From Pteria penguin (Eukaryota > Mollusca > Bivalvia > Pterioida > Pteriidae): a stretch of DNA of 64,000 nt. Under the pieces are notes generated by a model. That model saw nothing but the letters and a program-made list of their open reading frames with translations. It searched no databases and had not been told where the DNA came from. Positions 11,601 through 24,559 of the stretch are shown here, one piece after another. A program made the translations under genes and the position numbers. Within the stretch, counting starts at the first letter, position 1, and each line of letters opens with the position of its first letter. Where the stretch lies: the NCBI GenBank assembly GCA_035048485.1, contig CM068584.1, positions 59,893,739 through 59,957,738 of the forward strand, given 5' to 3'.

Positions 11601-13560
11601 ACAAGATTTGATATAGGTTTTAACTTGTTTCTTAATAGGTGTGAAATAATGTTTATTGTTTTTTTTTTTACATTTTTTAATGATTATTCTTCCTCTAATT
11701 TTAATTCAACTGACACTTTCAAGTATGAAAAACGATATGACATATTTCTCATCTCAAAAACCTTATTGCATACTCTTGGTCAATGTTTTGCGTGTTGATC
11801 AAATGATTTTTTATAAAGGGAACTCTGTCGTCAAGGTATTGTATAGTTCTACGTATGATACGATGAAAAACATTCACCACCGGTAAATTTTTTCAAATTT
11901 CAAAATATTCTGAATTCGGAGAAAAAAAAATCAGAAATTTCCAGGCCAGATTACCCAGAATTGACTCAACTTCAAGTGGAGTGAATTTAGGAATATAATG
12001 TCACAATCTTGTTCATCCAACCACGAGTCCTTAGTCCGGGTAAGATAATTAACCTCTTGTAAAAATAATCTAACAAGGAATTAAATGTTTGTATTGAGCA
12101 TGTTGAAAGATATGCTTAATTTGTACACACATCTAACTAAAACTGCACAATTTATATATCAAACTATACTTGTTCATCTCAGTTAAACTGTAGCAATTTA
12201 ATTTGACAATTCTGATTTATTGACAGAGTATAATCAAAAGGCTTCCATTTGATACACAGACAAAAATAATATCTTTTTGTCAGGTATTTGCCAAACACAC
12301 TACGGCAGTGTACACTATGGGGGGACTGACTATAGACCAAACAAGAGTTTCAATTCTCCGAAGATCAAGTTGGTGTATTCAAGGCTTTCTCTCAGAACTA
12401 CAACGACAATGGAAGGAGTTAAGTATTCAAATGACTTATTTTCATTTGTTAATATTGGCAATGGTGTGTTTAAACTATGAACAAATGCTCCGAAAGACTT
12501 TATATATCACCTGAAATAAGCATTGTCCTTCTAATCAAATTTCCACAAGGTATATAAGATGAAAGTGTCTTATGTGTCCGAAAAAAATCCTTTATGTATG
12601 CTTCCAACGAACATCTTTATTTTAAAAATTATGTATTTGTACAATACTGATTTCAGTTTTTGTCGGTTTTAAAAAAGAGCTGGAAGAGCAATATCAGGAG
12701 AGTTACAATGAATGCGTATGTATTTCATCAATTATTAAATTGTTATTCATAGAGGAATCTTTCACTTAATCCATGTAGAGAATGGAGATCTTATAATCGA
12801 GGTCACATTTAACCCAGCAGCCTTGAGAAGATCTATTGAAACTGAGGGCATTGACATCAAAGTCACCTGCTATTTTCCTTCTATATAAAGTTTCTGGAAT
12901 AAATATTCTCAGAACTTCGACTATGTCAAAGGTGTTAATAAGATTAGATCTATCATAAATTTTTGCACAATGAAGGTACCAAATGTTGTTTTTTTTTTTC
13001 ATCAAATTATGAAAACAGGGCACAGATTTAAAAAAAAAAAACGGTCCCCTGGAAGCCTGTTTCTTGGTGTTTTCTTGGATTTTTCTAGGGGGGAGGGGGG
13101 GGGGGGGGGGGATAGTTCACAAGTTTGGATAAGTATAATGTTTGAAAACACTTAAATCTCTGCTAAATATGTTTAGTAAACCACCTCCTTTTTTCTGAGT
13201 TATCTCTTTTTATGCCATAGTTCCAAAAATTTTGCTCGTCAAATCTGAAAGTCTAAGCAGATTAGCTAACATTTTCTGATATCAGAGAAACTTTATGCAT
13301 GAAAAAGAAAATAATGCATTTATCTTTGACTGGTCTTGTCTGTCTGTCAATTATGGTTGGCATTTTTCTGTCATTTGGTTGGTTTGCCGTAAACGTTTTA
13401 ATATATATAACTGTAGATGTTATATATGGATCCATGATATTTACCTTACATTATTTACAATACAGTGATGAATCATATTTAAGTCTTAGGCATAAACAAA
13501 TGTGTTTGTTTCCAGTTACTTGTCCAAAAAAAGTGAGGGTCGGTAGGTAGGCTTTTTTGA
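11601..13560. other. No gene recognised
   Basis: AT-rich DNA with only short unconvincing open frames. A G run sits at 13088-13111. Nothing here resembles a known family to me. Confidence 0.5.
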
Positions 13561-13602
13561 GGAGAGAGAGAGAGAGAGTGAGTGTGTGTGTGTGTGCGTG
13601 TA
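13561..13602. repeat. (GA)n(GT)n microsatellite
   Basis: GAGAGAGAGAGAGAG followed by TGAGTGTGTGTGTGTG and CGTG: a compound dinucleotide microsatellite. Confidence 0.9.
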
Positions 13603-16600
13603 ATTTAGCGTGGCAGTGGTCTAATCCAACAGAGACCTATTAGAAGAGGGGGTTTGACTCCTAGACGGCACAGTTGGTATAAGAAAAATAACTTGTAAAT
13701 GGCTAACCTCGATACCGTGAGTCCCTTTGGTTTAAGGAAACAAAGAAAAAGAAACATAATGGAACACAGAAAATTCTCACTGGAATTCTTAATGAAGTAA
13801 CGAATAAACAAAGAACAACAACATCACTGAAAAAATCGACCCACAGGCTGTGTGTAAACAGATTTTCTTTGAAAAGAGGAGGGACAATAGTACAACTCTA
13901 CCCGGAAAAAAAAGGATATTAAAAACTGCACAGAAAGAAGTCAATCAGCGAATGGTTATTATCTGGACTACATGCATAACTTGCATGAGAAATTCAGGAT
14001 AGAAAAATCCGGACTGTAAAAGATTTCACGTAGTGCTTTCAGCAAACTGAGACCACAAAACATATATTTCTTGCCGTGTTTTTCTTCAAGGAAAAAAACC
14101 GTGGTCTTTGTATCCTTGCACCAGAACATGGCTTTCTAAAGTTGAAGAGGCATTCGCCCAAATATGGAAATCTCATGTTCGCAAAACCCAGATGTGTTTA
14201 TTAAACACAGTTCAGTGACTAACCGAAGACATGAACCAAACAATACTTGCGAGATAAACTTGACAAAGAAGTAATCCTTCAAAGTGGAAAAGGGTCAACG
14301 ATGGGGATGAAGACAGTACCGATGAGGCAGAAGAAACAGAAGAAAAAGATGTCAAAAAGATGACCTTCATTGAACTATTGAATGATAAAACCGTTCCAGC
14401 ATTTAGAGAACATGATGAGGAGAGTACTAAAACCCAGTTTTTTTTTTTTTTTTACAGAGAGATACGAAGGCTCCGTGAAAATTTACAGACGGAGGAAATA
14501 TTATTCCATGGGATGGATTTCGCGGGAAAACTACACGTGTGACTTCTATTGAAGAAGTTACAAAGCGCCATATTTGGAACGCCAGTCAGGTATGGTGAGT
14601 TTGCATACTGTATGGTTGCATATTTTCCAGAAAAACAATGCGTCCAGCTTAACAAATAAGGAGCCTGCAGGAGTTATGTCCGCTGTATCGGTTACCGGTT
14701 GCACATAATGCTACAGCTGTTTACACTATCCTTCGAAAATGTCATCCAAACCAATTCATATGTAGCTGCAAATATATACGGACAATCAGTGGTACATAGG
14801 GACAGGTCACACAATATTGTTACCGGACTGACAATGAGGCCCAAATTTAAATTTTATGACAAAATCTGGAAAATATGGAAATGCTTACAAGTTGGCCTAA
14901 ACAGAGTGATGAAATTTGGATTCCCATTTAAGAATATCTTAATGGGAGATTGAGAACCCAGTTGCTGTGGGGAAAACAGTGCGATGCTTTAGATTTGAAC
15001 CAGGTGTCATTAAGCAATATTGTAGGAACGAGTTCAGTGCTCATTTAAAGATGAATAAAAAGTGTATTTACTATTGCTTTAATAGCTTAATATTGACAAT
15101 TGTTTAAGGGGTTCTCAGACGTTCTAATAACATATGATTTTAATATATTCATTAGTACTGCAAAAAGTATTATGACTCTCAACCAGGTCTCAAATAATAT
15201 TGCTAGGTAAAACTCAATGAGTTTATTCATGTTAATAAAACAACATGTATGCATACTACTGGACATCCGTAACTTTTTTGTATTAATCTTTCTTAGCATA
15301 CAGATTTTGAATAACATCTAAAAATAAGCCTTACTATTTTTACTCATTTTATAATAAGATAGCTACTTTTCCAAAATATTTATTCATTATAGATTCTAGT
15401 GAATAACTGTAAAAAATCAATATTTTTATTCATTTTAAAAATAGTACACCCATAGAGCTCTAAGGAGGGCATTACATCAAAATTACGTTGCTCTGATGTT
15501 TGAATATTTTCACCTATTGCAAGTTATTTCTATATGTACATGTAAGGGCATGTTCGTTAAGTCGGTTTTAATATCATCTGTTATAACAGATAAATGCCTG
15601 ATAAAGTTGCAAAGAAAGATTTTTGTTTAAAATGAAATGTGAATTCTGATTTCCGTAACATTTAAGGACGTTTTTGTTTTTGTTATAATAGACTGTTTCG
15701 AATATATGAATTCAGTCCATGCCAATCGTAGTTTTGAATGATTAAATAATTCGTTTATCAATTTACTACTTTTCCTATTTGTTACAGATAGTAATATATT
15801 TTTGTTATAATTTGGAAGTTATGCGTTTTTGTCAATTGATAATAATTTCGTAATAAATATATTAATTCTGCATTACACTTTAGCTTGTTTGACTATTTAA
15901 GTCTACCTAACGGTGTGTTAATATTCAAATAAATTATAGAATTAAGTTTTTGTTGCAATTTCAGTACACTAAATAGTCTCTCTTTCTACTAATATTGTGA
16001 AGAATGTGTGCAGGGAAGTAGCGATCTGACTCTCCGTAACGACTGTTTCTAAGCAACCCAATTCCAAATCATATTTTTTCACAAAACTATTGCTTTTTCG
16101 TGGGTCAAATTTTTGGATTCAAGTCAATGGCATATAAACTTTTAAATATTCAAATACTTCCAATCTTGTATGGCAAACTTCATTTGTTCACTTTTTTGAT
16201 AATCTGCAATTGGTAACATTTTCTGGAGAAATCGGCTGCATACTCTTTAGTGTTGTGGACATGTAATACTTTGTAGATATAAGCTTCAATGTCCCTTAAA
16301 TGTAAGGTATGGAAATCGCGAGCAGAGAACGTTCTGTTCAAAAACACATTTGACTGCAAATGAAATACTGTGCTTAAACTGTCTCAAATTGAAAAGAGCT
16401 CCCGGGTTCAGTTCCCTGATGGATTATCTATTTAAAGTGTTAGGTTTATAGCTCGGTCAGTTACACCTCTATTATTTAATATTAGGGAAATCTTGAATCC
16501 TCCCCTCACTCTATGCATACGGGTATTTCTAGGGGCTTCAGGTCACAGTGACACACACCGCCGCGACATCGTAGTAAAAATAACGGGAGTAATCAACGAA

Positions 16601-18137
16601 ACTTTTACCAACATGGTAATTAATTATTTAATTCCTTAATTGTTAAGAAATCTTACAAATATTCGAAAATAGTATAGTTCTTCTCCTTTCATGAAAATCA
16701 ACTCTAAAAATCATCACTTTATCAAAAACAAAGCTGAAATGACGGGGGTTTTCCTACGGGCATGAATGCACGTTATCGATGCGTGATTTGTATACATGGC
16801 ACCGGGCCAATGCGCCCATTTGCTAGTGGAGAAGGGTGGTCTTTGATTAGTCGACAGAAAAGCATTAGTCATGCATATTTATGATTGATTTGATCCAAAT
16901 AAGGAGATGGGCGGGACCTTTTTCTCTCTTTGACTCAGTTTATCCGAAGGTTCGTACTACTTGTAGTAAAAAAAGCTATTAGGGGTCGAATACTTTGACG
17001 GGTGAAAATTGAATATGAAGATATTGTAAACATATTTATTCGGGCGGAGGTATGTTTTAATTGTAGAGATATCGATTCTATCGTTTGATATAAAAGAATT
17101 ATTGTTTATGAGGAGTTAATTATGCTTTTACGACCAAATATATCCAGCCGCAGCCACACTTTCCTTGCCTCAGACCGTATTTCCTCTGTTACACGGCTCT
17201 CAAATGAGAATACTGCTGTTCGGCATAAACTGGAGGAGGGGACTATGCGGAAAAGGGGGCATTTTTATGGGCAGTTTGGCATATTTAATTTCTTTATCAC
17301 ATAAGATGTTACAAAGTTAGAAAATATTGTTTTGTCAAAAAATATAGGTTTTTCATTGCGGAAAAGAATAAAGGGAAAGGGGAGGGGGGGGGGGTTTCGT
17401 TGATATTTTTTTATCATTTATAACAATAATTTCTATAATAATAATGAATAATGAGTAATGACAATAATGTATTGCCAAAGTTATAAAGTAAACTACACAT
17501 TTATTTTTAAAATTTTGAATACTGTATGTTTATTTATTTATCCTTATTTAAAAAAACACTTTTAAATTTTATTATTTTATTGATTTTATTTTACCATTTT
17601 ATTTAATTTGTTTTATTTATTTTGATTTTAGTATTCTGTTGGAGTTGGTGTGTCATGTAATCACAGCCTTTGATTTCCTTCCTGAACTTCCTGAGAAATC
17701 AAAAGCCTACAAAAGATTTGGGACTTGATTTTGTATTATTTTTCATTTTTTTTTTTTGCAAATTTAAATCAATAAATGCTATAAGTTGATGAAAGGATTT
17801 TTTTTCAATATTAATTTCTTTACTATAGGCAATGGATTCAGAGACAGAAAGTGATTAATTTTGGGGACCATACACCAAAGAACTTAAATATTTACTGTCC
17901 AAATGGTTCTAGATTCCTGCAAAATAGTGCAAATATCTAATGAGTTAAAGGAAAGGCCTGTCTCTAATGGTGCAGTAGGCAGAAATAAGTAGATTTTTAA
18001 AATCTGACACTGTCAGTTGTTGTCTGTTCTGAAGTCCTCAGAACCCACTATGTTGTTGAAAAACCAGTGCAATGAAGATTCTCTTAGCGAGAAAAATATT
18101 TACTTACCTTTAACAATATTAAGAAAATGAGAAAATA
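13603..18137. other. Mostly unassigned; possible tRNA-like and coding remnants
   Basis: At 13606-13676 GTGGCAGTGGTCTAA and GGGTTTGACTCC resemble A and B boxes, so a worn SINE head is possible. At 13860-14560 there are coding-looking + strand pieces (for example acidic DGDEDSTDEAEETEEKD near 14300) that I cannot place. From 14560 to 18137 the DNA is AT-rich with T and A runs, a G run near 17382, and no recognisable gene. Confidence 0.4.
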
Positions 18138-18590
18138 ATGGTTCGAAAAAGAAGGAGGAATGAATTCTCAAACAAAGTATTCACGGCACCTATTAACATG
18201 CATCCATGATATGCAGCTTATGGGGTCAGCTGCATTGGTGATCAAAGAGAAAAATGATGATCAAAGAAGCAAAAGAAAAGACAAACAAGGAGGTTTATTC
18301 TTGAGAATAGAGGTTTTTAAAACGAGAAATCAATGAAATATATGAATGAAAAATACATGACCTTTTTCAAATACTGTCGAAACTTTAAAGGAAAAAACTC
18401 AATACAACCCTCAGCGTTATTATGCATGACACCCAGAGCAAATTACCAGGAAACTTTGGCAAAAACATTCCATGGATAAGAAATGTTAAAAAAAGAAAAC
18501 CGGTGAGAATGGGAAAAAAAATTTCAAGATCTATCAAGTTTGTTTGATCAATTGTCAGAAAGAAAACACAACCAAGCACAACAGAAACTT

Positions 18591-18593
<3 letters not shown>

Positions 18594-18626
<33 letters not shown>
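18594..18626 (+). repeat. 33-base A run inside the pseudogene
   Basis: A pure 33-base A run falls in the coiled-coil coding region, directly after LSxKKK-like codons. Coding-like sequence resumes after it. Confidence 0.95.
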
Positions 18627-18631
<5 letters not shown>

Positions 18632-19999
18632 TAGTATTTACAATATAAGAAATGTAAAATAAGCGGTCCAAAAGAGATTGAAACTAAAAATTGATGAGAA
18701 AGAAAGGAATAAGAGAATGTTGTTTTTAAAAGATGAGATGTGAGTAATTTAGAGAACGAGGCACAAAAGAAGTCAGAACAGATAGGAGAGTTCACAAAAG
18801 CAAGGTTACAGAGCTTAAGCAAGAGAAAAGAAATCTACAAAGCGATGTGAGTTGTTCTGAGAAATCAGAACCAGAAAGAGAGAAGAGACGTGAGCAAGTG
18901 ATATATAAACGAGGGCTGAAATAAATTACACTTAAGGATGAAATTAAAAAGAACATACAGAAAGAATAGCAGAGTTTATAGAGGTAATATTAATATGATT
19001 TTAGAGAGTGAGAGTGTTAGAATGTTTGAGAATGGAAGAAGATATAACGGACGAGGTGATGAGAATGTATTTATGGCACTGTTAACCCAGTGCAATGTGG
19101 TTAACCCAGTGCAATGTAAGTCTGAGCCAAAGTTAACGATGTGATTACCACTGCTCATTCACAATCTGACGGTAAATTACCCCGTATGCGCCTTCCCAGT
19201 ATGGCTGTAAGGTCCCGTCTCTACGTTGGAGGCCAAAGCAGCGTTGCACACCAGCAAATTGTACAGGCCATGCTGGCCAGCAGCAACCCCGATTGCATAG
19301 CACATTGCAACTCCGATGGTACTAGCAAATACTTTAAGCATTACCTATCCATTTCAGGGTCACCACATGGTGAAGGCAAAAACAAGCCCTGTTCAATTGG
19401 TTTATCGGAGCTGGGTGGGTGTCAGACAGTGTGCTTGTCTGTTATTGGACTCTTGCAAGGCTTTGATTGACGGAACCTTGCCCAAACAGCTCCAATCATC
19501 TGAGGATGACAAGGCTTCAAAAGTTCAAGCAACTCGTTTGAAGTTATGTCCATAACCAAACACAATGTCTCGATCAGGGCGCCATAAATCTCAGTATTCA
19601 ACAAAATGTTTAAAACTGACATAGAGATCTCAATATTTTTGCCTGCCATTATAACTAACTGGGATGTTCTTGACGATCGGTAATACACAAGCTCAACTTG
19701 GAAACATGGGTAACTTTTCTGTAAAATGCACTTGACTGTAAATTTTGCCTCTGAGGAGTGGAATAAATGTCTTAATGAATTTGAGAAAATACTAACATCA
19801 TTGAATCTGGGAAAAAATCCTCACAGTTTTGTGAAACTTCAGAATCATTCTGCTGTCCGGTCTTATTCGAAACTGCCGCAAAAAGCATTTACAACCCATG
19901 GTTCTGAGAAGGCAGGTGTCGCCTCACACTGGGGAAAGTTTTTTTATCAGAAAAGGAACTGAACCTCAACCCAATTTTTTTTTAGTGACATTTAGTTTT

Positions 20000-20000
<1 letters not shown>

Positions 20001-20095
<95 letters not shown>
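20001..20095 (+). repeat. 95-base T run inside the pseudogene
   Basis: A pure T run interrupts colinear coding sequence: LVTF-like codons lie directly before it, and codons resembling GQNVLHNF then DAAALYY lie directly after it. Only a few T residues would be expected in the parent gene at that point. Confidence 0.95.
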
Positions 20096-20096
<1 letters not shown>

Positions 20097-20565
20097 GTCA
20101 AAACGTTTTACATAATTTTTTATGATGCTGCTGCTCTTTATTATCCAACTGGAGTTGGGACATACAGGACTTTTTAAATCAATGGTTGTCCCCAAATGAC
20201 TTACTTAAAAATCTATTATGTTTGATGTAAATGAAAAGCTTACAATAGGCTCATGGGGTATAAGGGGCCCTTGGGATAATTGATAAGGTTATCACTGGCC
20301 CAATGTGGCGACTGTTCGAGAAGGAAGGGGTCCATTCTCTCTTTGAACCCCTATTTGAATAGAGCGCTTAGAGAAATTTCAGGGAATGGGGTTCGAACGC
20401 TGAATCACTATTTGAGGGAGACCACCTGTTCCATGAGTATTGAAAAATTCATAAAGACGATATGTAATGAAGCACTCTTTGCTGATACTGAGGAACCTGA
20501 ACGGGATTTTAGGTGTTTTTATTTTCGTACTCAAATGGCCCTAGAAATAGTCATCAATGCTATTT

Positions 20566-20749
20566 GGTTTGGTTGGTTGATTGGGTGTTTTACAGTTCGC
20601 TTTCAACAATATTTCAGTTATTAATCGCGGACATGGAAGCAGGAGGTTTACTAACCCTCCTTAAACATAGTGGCGCAACCGGGAACGAACCCGGATCGTC
20701 GGCGCGCGCAAGCCAAGGCGCTTAACCACTATAACACCAAGCCTGCCCC
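20566..20749 (-). mobile_element. tRNA-derived SINE (family 1) in the pseudogene
   Basis: On the minus strand the head GGGGCAGGCTTGGTGTTATAG holds an A box, and GGGTTCGTTCCCGG is the B box. A body ending in CTGAAATATTGTTGAAAGCG and a CAATCAACCAACC-like tail follow. It is the same family as 58174-58344. Flanks TCAATGCTATTT (20554-20565) and TCAATTGCTACTTT (20750-20763) form an imperfect target duplication, so insertion came after the pseudogene was in place. Confidence 0.85.
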
Positions 20750-21330
20750 TCAATTGCTACTTTGGGATAATATTAGATAAGGCAGGCCAAGGACCAATTG
20801 CCCGGTGGCAAGTTACTTTGACCCCTCACCTGAATTATCCAGACAGACTGCTGCTGATTCCAAAAAAGACAATATACTATTTCAGAGAGAGACTTTGGGA
20901 AGTGCTAAGATTTGTTGGGAAGGGGTGGGGGGGGGGAGGTTACGTGGTGGGTTATGCGAATGAAACCTGGAGCATCAACAGTCTTGTTACGGGAACTCAA
21001 TAGTTTTGTGGTTCAAACAACAAGACAGCCAGCCTGGCTGGGATAATTTAGGGGGAGGAGGAGAGAACTCGGGCATTGGAACTTGCTAGAAGGGCGAGCC
21101 CCCTGAAACTTAAGATTAGATTTCAATAAGAGAAAAAAGGCAATATAAGAAGAACAAAAACTACTGTCGTTAAAGAAACAAGCAAGCAAAAAAGCAAGCA
21201 AAAGATGAAAATCAAAGAAATTTAATAAAGTTAAATTGACCAATGAAATTACATGTATGGGTGGGCTATGGTCAAGATGTTGAAACCTTAAATTTAAAAA
21301 AAATGTTGCCAATCACTTAAGAATGCTGTA

Positions 21331-21884
21331 TATACACAAAATTTAAATTTCAACAAAGATGTTCTTAACAGCTCGTGGGCCCAGAGAGTGGTTTCAAAAA
21401 ATCACAAACTGAAATGAAAAAACATACATAACACCACACAAGAACTTGTTTCAAATCTACACAAAATTATAGAGATGAATGAGTTCCATCCCCTCGCCAA
21501 CAGCAACATAAAATCGTTTTGAAAGATATTACTCAGGTTTCGGGCTTGAACTTGACTTGGCAAAACAAATAGCCAATAAAAGTTATGCTTGCGCGCAAGA
21601 AAAGGTCAATAACACAGCAAAAGGACCTTTCTGCCAACATTCATAAAAACCAAAAAACCCATCTGACCTGGTTGGTAAGAAATCTTGCATCAATGTTTTG
21701 ATGCATGACAGGAAATACACAATGGTACCCAGGTCAAGTGAGTTGTATTCACAAAACCACTGTCCTCTTGATCATCATCAAAAACCAAATATGTTTGTAA
21801 TATATGATGAGGTACCATCTGAGGAATATATATTTTGACCTCTTGAAAGATCTAAAAGAAAGGAGATGCTAATCATTAATTAGA
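21331..21884. other. No gene recognised
   Basis: AT-rich unassigned DNA between the pseudogene and the tandem repeat block. Confidence 0.5.
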
Positions 21885-22430
21885 TATACAGGTTTCCAAT
21901 ACCGGTATCAATTACCCAATATCCTTTTGCTGTGTTATTGAACTTGTAACAGGTTTTCCCTACAAATGAATATTTTTGTTGAATGGATACAGACTAGAAT
22001 GGAAGAAGAAACAAGTTCTTCTGTGGTGTATGTATGTATTAAGTTAGGTATACATTGTTTCATATATCAAATCACACAATATATTACCTGTAACAAAGTT
22101 TGTCCCTAATTTATGACAATTCTTAGATTGAATGTATACAGTAGAAAGTGCAGGTGGCCGCTGTATCAATGTTGGTATACATGTTTCAAATATCAATTAC
22201 CCAATATATTACTTGTAACAAGTTTTCCCTAATTTATGACAATTTTTAGTTGAATGATACAGTAGAAAGGCAGGTGGCCGCTGTATCAAGTTGGTAACAC
22301 ATGTTTTCAAATATCATTTACCAATATATTACTTGTACATGTATTAACAAGTTTTTCCGGTGAATTTATGACAGTTCTAGGTTGAATGATACAGTAAAAA
22401 GGCCAGAGGTGGCCGCTGTATCGGGTATAC
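21885..22430. repeat. About 125-bp tandem repeat, four degenerate units
   Basis: Each unit holds the words GTATACA, AATATATTAC, TTGTAACA, AATTTATGACA, TTGAATG, ATACAGTAGAAAG and GGTGGCCGCTGTATC. The last three units (about 22046-22170, 22171-22290, 22291-22425) are clear; the first (from about 21885) is more diverged. Units differ largely by one-base indels. Confidence 0.8.
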
Positions 22431-23347
22431 ATGTGTCCTTTGTCAATTTAGATTAATCATTAATTTACGTTTTGCATGCAGTGTTAAGTGGAAAATTTGA
22501 CATGTATAGCAAATTTAGATAGTTAGTCTTAGTTTGTTTAGTATGTATGTAATATTGATAGTTGTTCAGCTTTATAGGAATAAAAGTGTCCTTGAGTTTG
22601 GTTTGCAAGTGTGAAAATGTGGTCTCAGACCAAAAATTGTAACATGTATACATGTATTATGAATCATGTTAATGACACAACATTTTGCCTCAATCTTAAA
22701 TGACACATGACCTTGAAGATGATGACCTTCTGACATTGACAATCAATATCTAGTATATTATTAAACTATAAGGACTCATCTAATTACTTTGGTGATGAGC
22801 TAGTTATGATAATTATTTATGGGAGAATTTAAAAACAGTTTCCGAATTTCGAATAATCTGGGCACCATTTATTTAACGGCACAGTAATATGACGTTCCTA
22901 TTTGAAATTCAAGATGGCCTCCTGGCACAAAATTAGTGCATTTACACTATTTATGAATGTCCTTAATGGCCAAATGTGTTAAGCTAAGAAAGAATCAAAT
23001 AATTTGTAATGTGAATAATAGAGAGTTATTATTGCTTATATTTTCCTTATAAATGTCATTTATTATGTAAAATGGCGGCCATTTTGAAAATCAAAATGGC
23101 CGCCATGACGCTATCTTCCGGTCAAATACATTGATAATAAAAGGTATGGTCACCTATACTCATAATAGAGAAAAAATTAACTCATCTTCAAAACTAAAGA
23201 AGATATTGCAATTTTTTGTGCACCTAACCCTGAAAAAACTCGGTGCCGCCTATTACATTGCATTATGTAATCAACTTTTGTCTCTCAAAAAATGCCATAT
23301 ATACCTAAAAGTAAATTCTTTATTTTTCTCAGGATTGCAATGGTCGT
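22431..23347. other. Unassigned, with a hairpin
   Basis: No gene is recognised. The stretch holds the perfect inverted repeat listed at 23072-23106 and is otherwise AT-rich. It may be part of a non-coding foldback element, but I cannot find its ends. Confidence 0.4.
23072..23106. repeat. Perfect 16-bp inverted repeat with 3-base loop
   Basis: ATGGCGGCCATTTTGA (23072-23087), loop AAA, then its exact reverse complement (23091-23106). Confidence 0.95.
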
Positions 23348-23542
23348 TGTTCATATAATAACTTGATATTGTTTTTCGGATTCATATTTCCCGCTTCTCT
23401 ATCTTACGATTGAATTAACCCATGATGCATTTTAATTTTTTTTTTTTGTTTTTTTTTTTTTTTTTGATTGTGAAAGTCAGCCATGTATTTACAAATAAAT
23501 TGTTGAGTTAAATAGTTGTGTGTAGATTCATCTACGAAAACA
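23348..23542 (+). repeat. 5' LTR of the Mag-type element
   Basis: 195 bp, TGTTCATATAATAACTTGAT at its start and CTACGAAAACA at its end. It differs from the 3' LTR (173 bp) mostly by short insertions, including a longer T-rich run at 23431-23465. Confidence 0.93.
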
Positions 23543-23560
23543 TGGTGTTCAGAAGCTGGA
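23543..23560 (+). promoter_or_regulatory. Primer-binding site (tRNA-Leu-like)
   Basis: TGGTGTTCAGAAGCTGGA follows the LTR directly. It resembles, with two one-base insertions, the TGGTGTCAGAAGT-type site known from Mag and related elements that prime from tRNA-Leu (from memory). Confidence 0.7.
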
Positions 23561-23635
23561 GTTGCGGCAGGAAAAGCTTAGAAAACAACTAAATAAGAGT
23601 TTCAGGTGAACATTTTTCCCCGTAAAACTGTAACC

Positions 23636-24490
23636 ATGCCCAAGTTTAATACCCCAGCAGTCCTTCGATTTCACGAAGCCGTCAGAGTTGGCCCGAGTGG
23701 GAAAACGAGGTTCGAGAGGTTTAGGGATAGGCTTACCAAAGCTACATAAGGAGGACAAGGGAGATCCAAGTCAGTTCCTTTAATTATATGCTATGGGTAT
23801 AGCAGGCTGAGCACATATTCAAAATTCGTTTGTTTTTTGCGACGGAGAAGATGCCAGTTCATATGATGATGTCGATGAGCAAGTTTGAGGGTTTATTTCA
23901 TACCAAAACGTAACATTATTCATTGAGCGTTGCTGTGTTTACACACGAGAGTTTCAGGCTCAGGGTGAAGTCAGGTCGAAACCTTTATCAGATCGTTGCA
24001 TCGAACTTGCCGAACATTGTAGTTTTGACAAAAAGTCACAGGAGATTTCGAGACCATTGTTGTGGTTATCGGGAATTCGTGATTATAAGACTTATCCGAA
24101 AAACTTTCAGCTTACAGAAAAGGTTAGATCTTAAACCAAAGCTTGTGTGAGATGGTGAGAAAACTTCTGAACTTGTAAAATCGCAAATGAAGGATTTGCA
24201 GTCGAAAAATTTAGGATGGCTGTACTATGTAAGCTTGGCGAGTAATTTAACCTCGTAGGAAAACCGTCGCGTAGAGGTCAAGGTCGTGTGTGCCCAAGGT
24301 AGACATTACCGAGTAGTCCAGTTATCACAGTGTTAAGGACAGACAAAACCCATTGTTTCCGGCTTATGTAGTCAGTTGTAACAAACGGCACGAGCAGATT
24401 GCAGTCCGAATGTCCAGCTAGAGGTCGTAGGTGCAGGATGTGTAAGCGGTTCAATCACTTCGCCGTGTGTTGTAAGACTAAATACGCATG
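23636..24490 (+). pseudogene. gag: gag of the Mag-type element, frameshifted
   Basis: The start MPKFNTPAV at 23636 is typical for Mag-lineage Gag. Across frames I read DFTKPSE, KLHKED, YAMGI, DGEDASSYD (about 23848-23874), ELAEHCSFD (about 24007-24035) and LTEKVR. A cysteine-rich end near 24409-24480 contains CPARGRRCRMCKRFNHFAVC, a CX2CX4HX3-4C knuckle. Gag would build the particle and bind RNA. Frame changes occur every 30-80 codons, so no intact product is possible. Confidence 0.8.
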
Positions 24491-24559
24491 ATTTCACGAC
24501 AACATCAGGTACGATAAGTGAGTACAAGATGATTTATATGATAAACGATGATACTTTAC

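Larger units (their letters stand above)
18138..21330 (+). pseudogene. Intronless pseudogene of a large uncharacterised metazoan protein family
   Basis: Across frames I can follow one protein from MVRKRRRNEFSNKVF (18138) to a lysine-rich tail (to about 21330). First comes a coiled-coil region at about 18250-19000 (NEAQKKSEQIGEFTKARLQS). Then RLPSMAVRSRLYVG and DCIAHCNSDGTSKYFKHYLS (19190-19356), LTVNFASEEWNKCLNEFEK (19732-19788), HGSEKAGVASHWGKFF and YLNRALREI (20362-20388). Last are ALFADTEEPERDF, an ISERDFGK-like block and SNNKTAS near 21020. I recognise the order from large, unnamed animal proteins. The SERxFG...NNKT end recalls the hAT transposase C-terminus, which is inference only. No introns are seen. 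It is broken by many frameshifts, two homopolymers and a SINE. Confidence 0.7.

Noticed and set aside
19992..20195. Open frame encoding poly-lysine on the minus strand
   Set aside because: It is the translation of the 95-base T run, not a gene.
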